A stretch of DNA of 64,000 bases, taken from contig OZ020515.1 of NCBI GenBank assembly GCA_963971425.1, forward strand, positions 12,168,291-12,232,290, in the 5' to 3' direction. The notes beneath the pieces are model-generated. The model worked only from the letters and a program-made list of their open reading frames with translations. It did not search any database and was not told the DNA's origin. Position 1 is the stretch's first letter. The number at the start of each line of letters is the position of its first letter. Shown here in pieces: positions 37,247 to 48,644 of this stretch. The translations under genes were made by a program, and so were the position numbers. The stretch comes from Bryoerythrophyllum caledonicum (taxonomy: Eukaryota > Streptophyta > Bryopsida > Pottiales > Pottiaceae).

Positions 37247-38800
37247 ATGCAAACACAACACAAACCCACCTCGCTACACCACCCCTCCCCATATATCGTG
37301 ACCACACCTCCTTTAAAATTTATCCCTGCATATAGTTACTATACATATGGTTCCTTCAAAGAACCAACAAAAGTCAGTCCAAGACATTGGCATAGAGAAA
37401 AAACTGGATATGGTATATACAACTCAATCAAAGAAATCAAAATATCCAAAACACTCCACGGACTTCAAAATATCCATAGAGCAGAAATGATGGCCCTTCA
37501 TAAAACCCTCCAAATTATCACTACACAATATGCTAATGACCCGCACACACCTTTACAGATTTGTATAAACATATTATACCTATTAAACACACAAATAACA
37601 CACCCTACCCTTAAAAATAACCACCCGAACCAAGCCATACTAACATCTATGGTTCAAATCTTACAAAATTGCACACAAATTACAACCCTCCATAAAGTTA
37701 AAGCACATGTCAATATAGAAGGAAACAAACAAGCGGATAAACTAGCCAAAGAAGGACTAGGTAAATCCCATAGAAATGCCAAGCACCCACATGAATACGC
37801 CCATGCCACCCCATACCACTTTCAAAGAGAAAGTTGGTCTTCTATGGAAGACACTCCGGACAAAGGCCCTATTAGATTTTTGGATAAACACCTCAAAAAA
37901 CAAGATTTAATTAACAACCTCAATCTAATATTAGAAAACTTGTCCAACATAGATAAATGGACCGGTAATAACGACATTGATATTGAACTCTCTACAAATT
38001 TTTGGAAAAATCCGACAATCACAGACTCACAAAAAACATGCATTATCAAATTTTGTACTGGACAATATATGGGAAATGACTGCAAACAACTCTTCTTTGG
38101 GATTGAAAGTTTTCCATTCATAACATGCCCAAAATGCACATCCACAGACCCAGACACATGGCTATATGTACTCCTCAAATGTCAAAACCATCATATACAC
38201 TCTCTAATCGTCAAAAGGCACAATATAGCGGTATGGAAAATCCGTAAACTAATAATATCCTCCAACAAATCACGATGCTTTATACTTATGAACATCGGAA
38301 CCTTCAACAACAAACCACAAGTAAATACGGTCCCCTCATGGCTACTTTCATGCAAATGTGGAACCCAAAGATATCATTGTAATGCCAGATTTAAACTAGA
38401 CATACAATGCATCAAAGGACTACCATATAAAGACCCCCACCCGGACCACATTAATTCAAACCTTACTATCCAATTTATCAAATTCAAATATTGTAATGAC
38501 AAATTTTCTCCAGAAGCAATCAAAAACAAAATGAACAAATACCAACCACTTATTAATGACATTACAGCTCTTGGATGGAAAGTTGACCCCCTTATTGTCA
38601 TTGCCGCTAGAGCTAGAGCTACTACCTTTATCCCCTCTATGAAAAGTCAAGAAAAAACATTCAATGTCCCTAGTAATCCAATTAAAAATACATTCACAAA
38701 AATTAACACCATAGCTATCCTACTTGCAATGTTCATTCTTCAACATAAATGCAAACTAGAAATCAACCAACCTCTCCTAGATTTACATGGTACACCTTAA
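37247..38800 (+). pseudogene. LINE ORF2: RNase H and Cys/His C-terminal region
   Basis: A 517-codon open stretch contains an RNase H-like domain: YYTYGSF (normally TDGS; first Asp lost), AEMMALHKTL with the Glu kept, ICINILYLLN where the second Asp is absent, and HKVKAHVNIEGNKQADKLAK with the terminal Asp kept. The following region has CPKCTSTDPDTW, LLKCQNHHIH and KRHN, a Cys/His knuckle-like motif usual at LINE C termini, then KCGTQRYHCNARF. The same C-terminal region occurs at 5458-5970 and 9857-10016, which confirms family membership. Loss of two catalytic Asp residues suggests that this RNase H is inactive. Confidence 0.8.
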
Positions 38801-39052
38801 AACCTCTCTAAACACACAGTTAATCCTACAAGTCACTTCTTGGAATGGAGCCATGTGGCTCCTGTTGGTCCTTGGTCTCTGGTAACTAGTTACTGGCTAT
38901 TGGTCCTTAGTTACATAGTGTCTACCCTCGAAAGGTAGGAGTAGTTCCATACCACTAAACCTATGTCAGGTAGACATGTATTTAGTAGTGGAACGAACAG
39001 ACACTTTATTCACTCGGCCCCCCTCCTTTGAGGACAAGAGTTCTTCTTCTTC
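38801..39052 (+). repeat. LINE 3' UTR/tail with two hairpins and (TTC)4 end
   Basis: After the stop at 38798-38800 comes a short UTR with TTGGTCCTTGGTCTC-like direct repeats, then the conserved tail from 38916. Hairpin 1 is CTACC/GGTAG (38922-38938) and hairpin 2 is ATGTC-AGGTA-GACAT (38963-38977). It ends in TTCTTCTTCTTC at 39041-39052, directly before the target-site duplication. Confidence 0.75.
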
Positions 39053-39206
39053 TTGTGATTATGTTTCTTAATGATAAATAGTAATTTAGATCCTACAATT
39101 ATAATTAGAAATATAGTTTTTTCTTTTGTTTCTTAATCATTGCAGTGGAATCAACAATTTTGAAGTGTTCTTGATGTAAAATTGTCATAGAAGTTTAGAG
39201 ATTTAA

Positions 39207-42200
39207 ATGGCATAATTTTTCCATAGGTCCAATAAATCTTTTAAATAATATTCCCACATATCTCTTGTCTACTTATTCCAATTATTAAATTTTTGTACAT
39301 CTTTGTACAGAATTTCAAGAATTGTACATATTAATTGCAACCATCGGAGCATGCATGAGATTTGCAAAAGTCCACCTAGAACTTTAGTCATTTTGGGGTT
39401 AATATGTTTCCCTTTGCACAATAGATTTATCTTAAAAATCTAGATAGTACAAGACAAATTGGTCTGAAATTCAAAAATTTAAAAGTACAATAATTCAATG
39501 ATACAACAATATTTATGTTTTCAAAACCTAGCATTATACAAGGACAAGGAAGCCTTACTTGATTTTTAGGTTTGGTACTTTAGTGATGAATAATTATTAA
39601 AATATAAAAATATATTTGATAGAAACTAATATTGTAAAAGTTGTTTTGTTTTAAGTGCAAAGATGTTTTTTCAAAACAATAACTTTAAAAGTCTTGGAAA
39701 TCTATTTTTGGATTGTTGGCCGTACGAGACTCTGTAGTACAACAAGTGTAATCCTTGATTGACCTAGTAATATATGGGCACCATATATACGGTCATATTG
39801 TTTACTTTGTAGCATAAAAAAATCATTTAAATTTAGCAAGACCAAAGAAAAGATATTAGTTGAAGGTATTAGTTGATATTGGTTCAATCAAAAGGTCTTT
39901 GTCTTCAAACATTTTGTATTTTGTAGATAAAAATAAATGATAGTATATATAGTCGTCATGGATTAGTCGGTTGTTTAAGGGTCAAGTTTGACTACCACTT
40001 TTAGAAATCATCTTTCTTGAGCTTTACTCTTCTATTGTGTTTTCCAGATTCCTCAATATTTTTTTTGGTGCAAATTAAACCAAAATTAAATGGCAGAAGA
40101 ACCAGAAACACAAAAGGTTGTGCCAGGACCGGCCACATCTAAGAGGTATCAGAAGATGGTACTCACAACCTAGCCCAAGTAACCATATTGCCCCTTTACA
40201 ACACACAACCTCAAAATGACCTCAATTGGTGTCAAAACCGAAATGGTGGCTTTAATTCTACTTTGGTCAAAGTTGGTTGTGACATCTTCGCCCCAAGCAA
40301 TCGTGCCATCATTGGTGAGACCTTGCCACATGCTCCTTTAAAATTATTGAAGAGGCAAAAGGTGTTGATCAAACACCTAGTCAATACAAGCAATCTAGAG
40401 AGTCGACAATGTGATGCTTCCAAGGAGAAGCCAAATTCTACTAACCGTACCAAATTTCCATGGCATTTTGGCTGCAAAGAAGTATTGTTTCTAATTAGGT
40501 TTACTCTACTTGGCCCCCAAACATTGCCAATGGATTTAAGAATCTAGCAGATGTAGTCCTAAGTCTTCTTAGGATGAGGGCAATTCCAAAAGTGATGAAC
40601 CACACTTTCCTTTTATCCATTACTGCAAACTCAATAGGTGGTGTCAATGAAGGCCTGAGATTTACTCCGCCACAATTGACCGCCACAACTTTGTGCCAAA
40701 CTTTGCCACCTCACAAAATTTACTAATCCGTACCGCATGGATTGAAAGATTATATTGTTTGAAGTGAAGAAAAACTTTTTCTTCTTCCTTGCGTTTCAAG
40801 GTTTACCAAACTTTGACTTCACCTCGTGCTAAATTTTTGCATTACAAGAGTTCCAAAATTTATACCATTATGATTTGGATGATGTTAGTTCTTTGTATAT
40901 ACCAAATTTTAGAGGTATTGGAGAAGTGGAGCATTTTCAGAAAAAAGAAGCAATAAATGGAGGTTCAAAATCCACCAAAGCACATATTGATTTATAAAAA
41001 ATTATATTCATAACAATTCTTGTTTTTGGTTTCACACGGTTGAAACAAATATTCATGTTTGTCACTTGTATTAATAATCTCACAATTAATGGAGGGTTGT
41101 AGCAAAAGTTTTTGAAGTTGCCCAACAAGTCCACCCTTCACAATTTTGCTTTAACTGTTAAACATCATAAGGTGCCATTGGTATGGTGCCACATATATGG
41201 TGTTGTATTTGAACATGATAAGGTTTGTATATTGAAATGACTTTCAAATGAAAGATATTAGTCAAAGAATCTTCATTCTAAAGGTTTAAGTCTTGCTCAC
41301 CTTCATATATTATATTCTACAGAGTAAACTATGGGCTTGTATGTATGTACGGTTCCCGACTGAGGTTTAAAGGTTAAGATTACATTACTTCTTTTCTTAT
41401 AAATCCAATGAGAATAATAATACATTATCTTGTAGCTCACATCTTGATGAGAATTGGAAATATAAATTGCAAATATGGGAACGCGCCCAAAATTTGAAAG
41501 AGCCCACCTTGGGACTTTTGGGTCATAAGGGTTAATCCTTCAACACCTAAGTGGACCACAAGACCATCGGAGAATCTACGAGTGTAATAGATTATGCGGA
41601 CGTCATTTACACAATGGATATTTCATAGCAAACCCAAATCACTACACGCATCGATTGCAAATCATAGAGATGAATTGAAAAGTTCTCGCAGAGCTCCAAG
41701 TGCATTCTTAAGACCACAACGACAATGGCCAATTGACGGAAACGGATAATTATAAGAAAAGTTACAACACCCAAAGCACCAAAACCAACCCTCCCAGGGG
41801 TTTGTAAGAGTTTAGAAAAAAGGATAACAAACCACCTGTCGGATGAACATTGGTGGATAAACACAAAGAGGGTCTTTTAAATGGGTTTTGAATACCAAAA
41901 CTCAGAGAAGGGAATAAGTTACAAATGATACCACTAGTAGAACACTGTGGTTGAAAATGACCCTACACTTTGTGGTTCACAAGGTCATCAGCCGCAAAAA
42001 CCTACGAACCCTAATTTAAGGTACTAAAGTGCTTTTCCAGACACGGAACGAGCGAATAATCAAATTGTTCTTGGAAGCTCATGGGAGATCCACAACCCAG
42101 GATGGATATGGAGCCCAAAATCTTCAAAAAAATTGAACTTGAATTAAGTGAGCTAGGTGCACTCATTCGTGAGCAGAGAGTACGGATAACAATGACACAA

Positions 42201-42250
42201 CAGTCTTGGCTAACACGCAACAAGGAACGCTTACAATGAGCACAACGCAT
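39207..42250. other. Intergenic, no gene recognised
   Basis: AT-rich with many stops. A small frame starts at ATG 40090 (MAEEPETQKVVPGPATSKRY) and ends at about 40170; the region 40188-40547 has one further open frame of no known family. The end near 42250 is probably the 3' flank of the ubinuclein gene. Confidence 0.4.
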
Positions 42251-42318
42251 TCGTCACTATATAAATACAACACTGATAAACAGCTTAAAGGATCAAGCTG
42301 GATCATATCAAACCTTCA

Positions 42319-45300
42319 TCACCTGGATCTCAACAGCGCATCATCCAGAGGCTCGTCGTGTACGATGGGGTCTTCCCTTGGCCCAATAGGTGTTCCAAAA
42401 AGTCGAGGAGATGTAGCGATTTCACCATCTGATCCAGCTCTCGGCTTCTTCCTCTTCTTTTTCAAGAGAGGATTCTTTTCGTACACGAGTTCTTCAGAGT
42501 TCTGCCGCGACCTCTCTTCGTGTTCAACCTTGTTAGCTTTCAAGGAGCTCTTTACAACACCCCCAAAATGTTGCTTGTGCTTGTGGATCTTCTCAGTAGG
42601 GCGCCATGCTTGTTGTGAAGTACCTCGAAGGAAAACGTTTTCATCCTCCGGGGTGCTGTCCTCACCGCGCTTTGGTAACAATTCCTCCAGACTCTGGCCT
42701 CCAGAATATTTAAGGAACCGTCCAACAGACCCGTCTTTGAAGTCTTCCTCGGCTCTCGATGTATCACACGATCCCGCTTTCTTTTTCCTTGGCTCCTAAA
42801 CATGATGATTTAGCATAAGATACATGCTTAGTGTACACACATGTTTCCCAGTGAAATACAGAATCATTAACTTGGGAATGCAAATCTGGCTGGCTACAAC
42901 ACAAGGCACTTGGAGGCTAGGCCTGGGCGTCCAAGACGCAGAATATGGCGCATTACAGTAAATAAGCTTATGCCAATATGATAAACAAAATTGTCCCAAA
43001 CAATTTATCATCGTGTAATACACAAACCAGCGATAGCCAGTATACCACCTGACACAGCAGCTTAATGCAAGAGCGTAACAAACAAAACACAGGCACGCTT
43101 ACTTTGTTCAACTTGCTGAGACGCTTCTTTCGCTCCTTCGCTCGAAAGACCGCAGCTTTAATGCCGTTGTTGTCCATCCAACCTTCTGGCCAGAGCTCTG
43201 CCAACTGCACAGCAAAGATATTACATTTATGATTATCATTGCATTGCATTCGCAGATACTGTTAAGATGAGGTTAATTTTCTAAAACATAGGAATCCTGC
43301 TTCACGAAAGATGACAGCCAAACGTTCATGATGAGGGACTACTAAAATGACTACCCGACCAAACCATGAGAATAAAACTAACCTCGACATAAAGCTTTCG
43401 AATCTGCGGCCCTTTGTGCTCATCCATGCCCTGTCGCACCAATTAATTGAAGCTCATCTCAAAACCAGGCAGAAAAAGTTTGCAAAAAGTCTACTCGAAT
43501 TTCAAATCATATCGTAAAAATACACTGAAACAACCACAGTTAAGAATCCCAAAAAATATTTCATACACTTAATAAACGTATAACGCCGGACTGTGCACGG
43601 ATTACTAATAAATAGATCACTGGTAGAAAAATGAACGGGAATAAACTTGACCTTGTCACAACTAGATGAATGAGAGCCTAAGGAATAGATTAAAGAGAGC
43701 ATGCAGTGTCAACTAGAATTACAAAGGGTCAAGGGAAATACCTCCAAATACTGCTCATAGAGATTGCAAAGAAGATCCTCGATGGCATGGTCCCACTTGT
43801 ACTTCTCAACAGACGTGCTTGCTTTCTTGGATGTCAAAGATCCTGTCTGAAAATCGTCTGAAGATCCCTCCCGTGCCTCAACACCCTGAACCAGGTTCTC
43901 AGTAAGATTCTAAGGCTCTCAAGACGCTAAAAGGTGCAGCCAACGGCTAACACTACATGAAGGTCTACTCTGTAGAGTTGCTCATAAAGGTATCACTAAT
44001 GGTTTTTAAAAGCTGGAAAAAAAAACATCTTAAATAACGGGATAAAGACATTAATGCTCTGGTTGAGTTGATTAAATACCTGAAACTGCAGTGTAGTAAC
44101 TCGATTCCTAACCATTTCTGTAACCTCACGCTTAATGTCCAGCAATCGACCTTCCTTTTCTTGCTTGGCTAAGTTTCCGTGCTCCACCATTTCTTTCAAA
44201 TTTCTCTGTCAAACACAAACATATAATAGATTTTCTCAAGCACGACTGGGTTACTGATAAGGAATAGATGCACCAAACTTTGATACATGAGCCAAAGCAT
44301 CTACTACCTCTCTGAAATGAATATCAGCTTGCAGACACGCCAACTAGAAGTTGTCCTCGAACACATTGAGTAATGCAGTTACCAATAATTACAAAACGTT
44401 ATTCGTATACAGGCAAGGAAGGTCTACCTTCAGAGTATTCGGACGCATGATGTGGCCCAAAATGCCATGGAGCCGCTCGATAAGTTCATCAGGCACCTTT
44501 CCTTGTTTCGCCTGTTGTGTGTTTCACACAACAAATTGTTAAAGCCAACTGGTCTCTACTAATAAAAGCAAAAACAAAATCACAAATATTACCAGAACAT
44601 CTAGAACTTAACATACGAATAAACACTCCATTTTTCTATTGACGTGATGGCAACAGTAGAAGAGTCCAGCAGTGTGCAAGTGTCAGTAACACTGACCGCT
44701 AGCCTTGCAACCTTGGCGAGCCTCGTCTTCACTTCCCTTGGTAAACGCTTTGTCTTTGATCCAGCATTCGATGGTTGCTCTTGCTCTTCACCTTCGGCTG
44801 ACACAGGACAAACTACTCACAAAGCCCATTTCATGTGTCAAAAATAGAACACTAATACTAACATAGAATCTGTGCTAGACGCCAATTCTGTTCTAAATCG
44901 TCACTTTCAATGAGCATGTGGAAAGAGGCCCAAAGAACAGTACACGTTATGAATCTTTAAGAGTTGATATGATGCTTACGCAAAGACACGATCTTGATAA
45001 GGTCTTGGATTGCCCTCTCCATGACTGTGCCCTTGGGCCATCCACGCCTTCCTGGGCTGGGCTCCTTTGGACCTGGTGATAAAGACTTCTGCTGCATGTA
45101 CGCATTCCAGCCAAATTTAACCACATGGGCACAATCGAATAATCAGACCTAAACAATCAAAAATCCGTAAAAGTCAGAGACTCAAGCACACAGAATCAAT
45201 GAAGTTCACAGATCATGCTGATCTATCCACAGCAAATGATATCACGTATGATTAGGACAAAAATACGTGTTTAGCAAATAATGATAATATGAGGATGAGC

Positions 45301-47395
45301 CTTACGTCACTATCTCTCGTCCCATCCTCTCTTGCTGACTGTTGCATCATCTTCATCTTCAAACTGTCCGACACTTTCATCACTCCTTTCGGTTCCCGAG
45401 ATGACTCGTTCCACTTTTTTTCATCGGCGGATGAGCCATACCTGTTCTCTGATCTATGTTGAACGTTCCTGGTTTCGCCGAACAAAGCTTCTGTGTTGAG
45501 CGGAATACTAACTTCTAGATGCCCCTCACCGTTTCCACCGTTCTTCTCGATCCCTAGACAAGATTATGACCACATAATCAGATTCAATGACCTCAGAAAA
45601 CTGCGAGTCCAAAAGAACTGATACCCAGAAAAAACACGTCGTGACTTCGTCATTCCATCCTAACCTTGAAGCTCACGTTTCCCCAGGTTATAGTTCCTAG
45701 AGGAACCACCAGGACCGTCAAGAAAAGCATCACTACCACTAGAGAGCTCTTCTGTCTCACTCGGCTGAATCCTTATCAGAGCATTGTGCTCTCTATTGAT
45801 CTGTACTTCGCTACCAGCAAGCGGATCCAACTGTGAATAGTGCTGTCTCGCAGCAGCTTTTATCCGCCCCTTGATACGTCTTTTCCCTTCCGTTTCATCT
45901 TTCTTGTCTTTCTTGAGTTCCCTGCGCTTCCTTTTCTTGGGTTGCGGGACTGCAACTGGAGTTGGTACATTGCTGCTGAAACAAGCATTAACTTGTGATT
46001 AGATCATGCTAACAGTGTGCAAGCCTTCGAGCAATATTTCTTCCCTATTCACCACATCAACAAGATCATGTTTGCACACTTGAATTCAACCCACCCTTTC
46101 CGTCAATAATCTAGCCAGATTTAGACTTTCAATAGATTGACATAAAACTGCACTACTCTTAAGCAAACCTACTTAGTAAACCCTCCAACAGCCGCTACTC
46201 AAACGGCTAAGACCTCCTAATTTGATCATGTAATACAAAAAAAACATTATTCGATCATGTTTAGGATATGCTTTTCGAATCAAACTCAATCAAGCAGATA
46301 ACATCAATAACAAAGTAAGGGATACTAACACTTTCTCAAGTGCTCCTCTGTTGATGAAAAAGCCGGAGTGTTTCGTCTTTGCATTTTCCACCATGAAATA
46401 CTCATTCTGCACCCATTTGAAGCATCAATCAAAACGCAGTTTAGAAAGAGAAGTAACCCATCACTTTAGATGAGCAAGCTCGCCGAAGAAAAACAACATG
46501 AACTCCTCAGTGACCCGCAGGTGGAAAAACCCTAAACGACCGTGCAACCAGAACCGGTAGCAATTTGTCTTTTGAAATGACCGTTTTAGAACGGCGGAGG
46601 TTTTTAGTTCTGATTTGGTGTTCTCATCAGAGTAACTCAACGTCGGAAACATGACGCACATCGTTTTGAATCCTAGAAACGAATAACAAGCGATCACATA
46701 CCAGTTCTTCATCATCAATAAATGAATCATCCGTGTTGTATTGATCCTCGTCGGGGCTGTCTTCCGCATGGTCATCGTCACTATCTCCTCCCTGACGACA
46801 AACATCCGATCCGATCAGTCCGCTCCATCTTAGCCACCAAGATCGGGTCTCCACCTGCTTAGCAAAACCCTAGCTAGAAACCCTGTCCCAGATTTCCAAA
46901 AATCTAGCAATTACATTACCTTATACAAACGCTCGATCCTCTCGATCACGGAGCTGAACCGATTGGGACCTTGAGACAGCGGATCCTCCTTATCGGCCAG
47001 AGGACCAGCATTTTTCTGTACCACAAAACGCATGCCAACAGTCTCAATAACGAAACCAAACACAGTGAACAGAACATGCAGGCAATACAATATTCCAAAC
47101 GTAATAACGTCAACGAAACTCACAAAGAACACAACTCTATAAACAACTGACAGACTAAAAAGAACCATTTCACATCATGCGAAAAAAAAAACATCGTCGA
47201 GGATGACGCAATCTCCAAAACATGCACTACCTCGGGCGCAATCCGGGCCTCCAACGCAGGATTCGCGCCTGCCGGCGCCTCCGAGGGCACTCCGAAGCCC
47301 TGCGCCCCCTCCGCCTCGAAAACCAGCTTCTTCCACGAAACCACCGTGGTGTCGTCCTCCTTGAGCTCCACGTAAAACCGCTGCCGCGACGGCAT
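42319..47395 (-). CDS. UBN: Ubinuclein (HIRA histone-chaperone complex subunit), 14 exons
   Basis: ATG at 47395; exons 47395-47231, 47015-46920, 46791-46702, 46406-46330, 45975-45665, 45553-45306, 45091-44980, 44797-44697, 44511-44428, 44205-44080, 43885-43742, 43430-43383, 43204-43103 and 42795-42319 (TGA). All junctions are GT-AG and the sum is 2181 bp, a clean 726-residue frame. The N terminus (MPSRQRFYVELKEDDTTVVS) is plant ubinuclein-like. Exon 3 carries the HRD/HUN motif QYNTDDSFIDDEEL that contacts HIRA. Exon 5 has a basic, NLS-like run (PKKRKRRELKKDKK). Exons 8-13 form the UBN middle domain (LPREVKTRLAKVARLA, RNLKEMVEHGNLAKQEKEGR, LAELWPEGWMDNNGIK). Ubinuclein works with HIRA and CABIN1 to deposit H3.3 independently of replication. 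Exon 4's donor could instead be two bases earlier, but only 46330 keeps the frame. Splicing is inferred. Confidence 0.9.
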
Positions 47396-48640
47396 GGCTC
47401 CAAAACCCGCAGATCACCAGCTCCAATCCTAGTACCGACCCGAAAACGCAATTCTACATCACCTCCCCCAAACTCTAGCCACCACGCTCGCTCGACTCAG
47501 CTCAAACGCCTCATCAGAGCCTCCTCCAACGAGCTCATCCCGTCCCTCCACCAAACCCTACATTGATCCGCAAATCCAACCAAAAAACACGCAACAAATT
47601 CCCCTCCCCCGCCTCTTCTCACGTATACCTCCCCCGCATTGCCATCTCCTTCGCCGACCTAAAAGAAAGCGCAAAACCCTGGCCAAACCCTGAGCGCAAA
47701 ATCAAGGTGCGATCAACGTAGTCATCCGGAAGCGAGGACGGTCCGTGTGAACGCCAGCCGAGTGGAACCCTAAGAAAGAGGCCAAGAGCGAAGAGTAGCA
47801 GTAGCAGTGTATTTGTTGTATAAGCGGATGGATACGATAACTGTGATAGAATTGAGGGAGAGCCTTGGTCAGGTGCATGCCGGATTTTCCACGGAGACAG
47901 ACAAGTGCGTGTGTGTGTGCACTTTCCCGGAGAAGAGGGTATCCAACAAGCTATACCCGTAACCGGCAAGTTAAGCATGTGGAGAGAGGAAAGAATTCTA
48001 CCAAGTTATTTTTCGCTAATAGCCAATAGGATTGCGATTTCAACCCACGTGATTTCATATTTTTCTGATGAAATGTGAATTAGTTATGAGTTTTCAAAGT
48101 ATGTTTTCTCGTTGGGTAACCCCCATAAGCGTTGGCCAAAAGTAAGGGGTTGTGAGTGATAGTGAGTCTTTGTTTGGATGGGTGGTTATGGGATGGATGT
48201 AGGTTGGATGTACCCCTATTTTACAGGTATTGGTTATGTATCTTGGTTGGTTCCCTTGGATGGAGTTGGTTGAGGAGTTCATGGATTATATGACTAGCCA
48301 AGGATGGTGGGTGTGGACATGACCTAATTTAAATGATTATACCTTTATTGAGTTTGATTTTTTCAGTGGGAGAAGTGACAACTTAGATGGAAGAAATAAA
48401 GTAATGCAAATTAACCTTTGATTGATTTGTCAATTATCATGTTTTGTCACATGGGAATGGAAGAGGTGGAGTATATAGTATTTGTTGGAATTAGCTTTGG
48501 GAGAAAGGTTGAGTCAATGTGATCATGAATTAGGCAACTAAATGGTGGTTTTGTAGTCATTTCTAGATTGGTACTTTAATGTGTACTAGTTCAAAAGTTG
48601 TAAGATTTGTGTTTGAATAGTTACATGAAATATAGTGGTG
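47396..48640 (-). promoter_or_regulatory. Upstream region of the ubinuclein gene
   Basis: The ~600 bp before the ATG are less AT-rich than the surroundings and contain AGGGTTT/AAACCCTA telo-box-like words (near 47565 and 47690) common in plant promoters of growth-related genes. No clear TATA box was identified. Frames here (47222-47566, 47619-47978) look like composition artefacts. From about 48000 the sequence becomes AT-rich and is probably repeat-derived. Confidence 0.4.
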
Positions 48641-48644
48641 TTAA

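Larger units (their letters stand above)
31668..39052 (+). mobile_element. 7.4 kb 2A-bearing LINE (RNase H-containing), with 13-bp TSD
   Basis: TTGTGATTATGTT occurs at 31655-31667 and at 39053-39065, directly flanking the element, and the joined flanks restore the piggyBac-like repeat. The insert starts about 100 bp upstream of the ORF2 2A motif, so ORF1 is lost by 5' truncation. It encodes endonuclease, reverse transcriptase, RNase H and a Cys/His C-terminal region, and ends in TTCTTCTTCTTC without poly(A). RNase H plus a 2A motif recalls the I/ingi group more than typical plant L1. Several stops and altered catalytic residues suggest a dead copy. Confidence 0.85.
29112..39202 (+). mobile_element. 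piggyBac-like TTAA element, copy 2 (split by two insertions)
   Basis: TTAA at 29108-29111 and 39203-39206 flank ends ACCCCTAAGTTT and GTTTAGAGAT, diverged forms of the perfect ends seen in the copy at 48645. The element body survives in three pieces: 29112-29392, 31155-31667 and 39066-39202, which line up in order with the uninterrupted copy. The gaps are a TG...CA insert (29393-31154) and a LINE (31668-39052). No transposase is encoded. Confidence 0.7.

Noticed and set aside
42011-42250. An additional ubinuclein 3' exon
   Set aside because: The exon 14 frame ends in TGA at 42319 and the joined coding sequence is already complete.
47222-47978. Frames over the 5' end of the ubinuclein gene
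   Set aside because: They overlap exon 1 and the upstream region in other frames and reflect local GC content.
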